Shown here: positions 63,558 to 64,000 of the stretch, one piece after another
Layout: the number at the start of each line of letters is the position of its first letter
Position numbering within the stretch: the first letter of the stretch is position 1
Assembly (NCBI GenBank): GCA_050313295.1
Contig: JBNPLD010000001.1
Source: S5-A14a sp022766365
GTDB taxonomy: Bacteria > Bacillota > Clostridia > Peptostreptococcales > Anaerovoracaceae
Length of the DNA stretch: 64,000 nt
Reading direction: 5' to 3' (one strand)
Translations under genes and position numbers: made by a program
Notes under the pieces: model-generated
Told to the model about the DNA's origin: nothing
The model's database searches: none
Seen by the model: the letters and a program-made list of their open reading frames with translations, nothing else

Positions 63558-64000
63558 TCAATTAATAGAAATCGTTTCTAACGGAACCACTTCTCCTGTC
63601 CTGAAATATTCCTCCATATCTATAATTCTTTGATTTTCGCTTCCTCTGTACATGAGGGAAATATTCCTTTTCTTCTCAACATACCTTCCCTCCACAAGAT
63701 GATCAGCAAGCATTAGAAGTTCTCTAAGGTTGTCTTCAACTTTCATTCTTTCTTCGAGTTCTTCAATAGTGAATCCTGTATATATCAGAAGATGCAATTT
63801 CCTATCTTTCACAAGTTTGCCAAGCTTTAAAAATCCATCCACTTGACATAGGGGCTCTCCTCCGGAAAACGTTACCCCCTGGAGCAGAGGGTTCTCATCT
63901 ATGGTTTTCACGATTTCTTCCGGTGAAAACAAATTGCCTCCTTCAAAACTGTGGGTTGAAGGGTTGTGGCAGCCTTTACAGTTATGAGGACAGCCCTGGC
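63558..64000 (-). CDS. nrdG: Anaerobic ribonucleoside-triphosphate reductase activating protein, 5' end outside window
   Basis: Radical SAM activase that installs the glycyl radical on NrdD. The frame continues upstream to the window edge and holds the SAM cluster motif CPHNCKGC (about 63965-63990) followed by HNPSTHSFEGG. Downstream, GVTFSGGEPLCQ is the SAM-binding GGE motif, and LLIYTGFTIEELE is typical of NrdG. The true start is beyond base 64000. An apparent internal TTG start at 63932 is not used. It indicates anaerobic DNA-precursor synthesis. Confidence 0.93.
   Translation of the reverse strand, partial: QGCPHNCKGCHNPSTHSFEGGNLFSPEEIVKTIDENPLLQGVTFSGGEPLCQVDGFLKLGKLVKDRKLHLLIYTGFTIEELEERMKVEDNLRELLMLADHLVEGRYVEKKRNISLMYRGSENQRIIDMEEYFRTGEVVPLETISIN

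Noticed and set aside
63558..63932. A separate short radical SAM-like gene starting at 63932
   Set aside because: The frame stays open to the window edge and contains the CPHNCKGC motif upstream, so it is the 3' part of nrdG.
1..64000. CRISPR array, tRNA or rRNA genes, insertion sequences
   Set aside because: No regularly spaced repeats, cloverleaf-like segments, rRNA stretches or transposase frames were seen on either strand.

Overview
The window comes from a low-G+C Gram-positive anaerobe of class Clostridia. Evidence: the gene orders rpmB-yloU-recG, rplU-rpmA-obg, alaS-ireB-ruvX and nifS-nifU-mnmA; strong AGGAGG-type ribosome binding sites; LexA boxes of the GAAC-N4-GTTC type; and an oxygen-sensitive NrdG activase at the right edge. 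A lineage close to the Peptostreptococcales/Anaerovoracaceae is a guess. No CRISPR array, tRNA, rRNA or insertion sequence was found.

Layout. Bases 1-13455 (+): isoprenoid genes ispA (cut by the left edge) and dxs, tlyA, a class I aminotransferase, then the DNA-repair/tRNA string mutS-mutL-miaA, a tyrosine recombinase, a YnbB-type PLP enzyme and a TVP38-type membrane protein. Bases 13465-18313: an A/T-richer cassette of a LysR regulator divergent from two half-size ChrA transporters, an NhaC-type antiporter and an M20 peptidase. Bases 18375-18740: a LysM membrane protein behind a promoter carrying two LexA boxes. Bases 18741-19546: about 800 bases without a convincing gene, rich in inverted repeats. 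From 19547 to the right edge every gene is on the minus strand.

The minus-strand part starts (reading from promoter to end) with an apparently complete AIR-to-IMP and PRPP-to-AIR set: purE-C-F-M-N-PurO-AICAR transformylase-purD-purL. PurH is replaced by two separate proteins, one of the PurO type usually associated with archaea. Next come ruvX, ireB, alaS, a phosphohexomutase, the nifS-nifU-mnmA sulfur-relay genes, a degenerate Spo0A-like regulator, comEA, two radical-SAM-associated genes, obg-rpmA-rplU, LexA-controlled recA, cinA, pgsA, rimO, ftsK, uppP, asd, rpmF, ackA, tmcAL, coaD, rsmD, recG, an Asp23-family gene, rpmB and a partial nrdG.

Most of the window is housekeeping. The items most worth a second look are the Spo0A-like protein with Glu at the phosphoacceptor position and a rewritten recognition helix (40046-40843), the LysR/ChrA/ChrA/NhaC/M20 cassette, the split purine pathway, the paired loss of prp and the L27 leader together with an L21 tail, and the LexA-controlled LysM protein beside the transcription-polarity switch.
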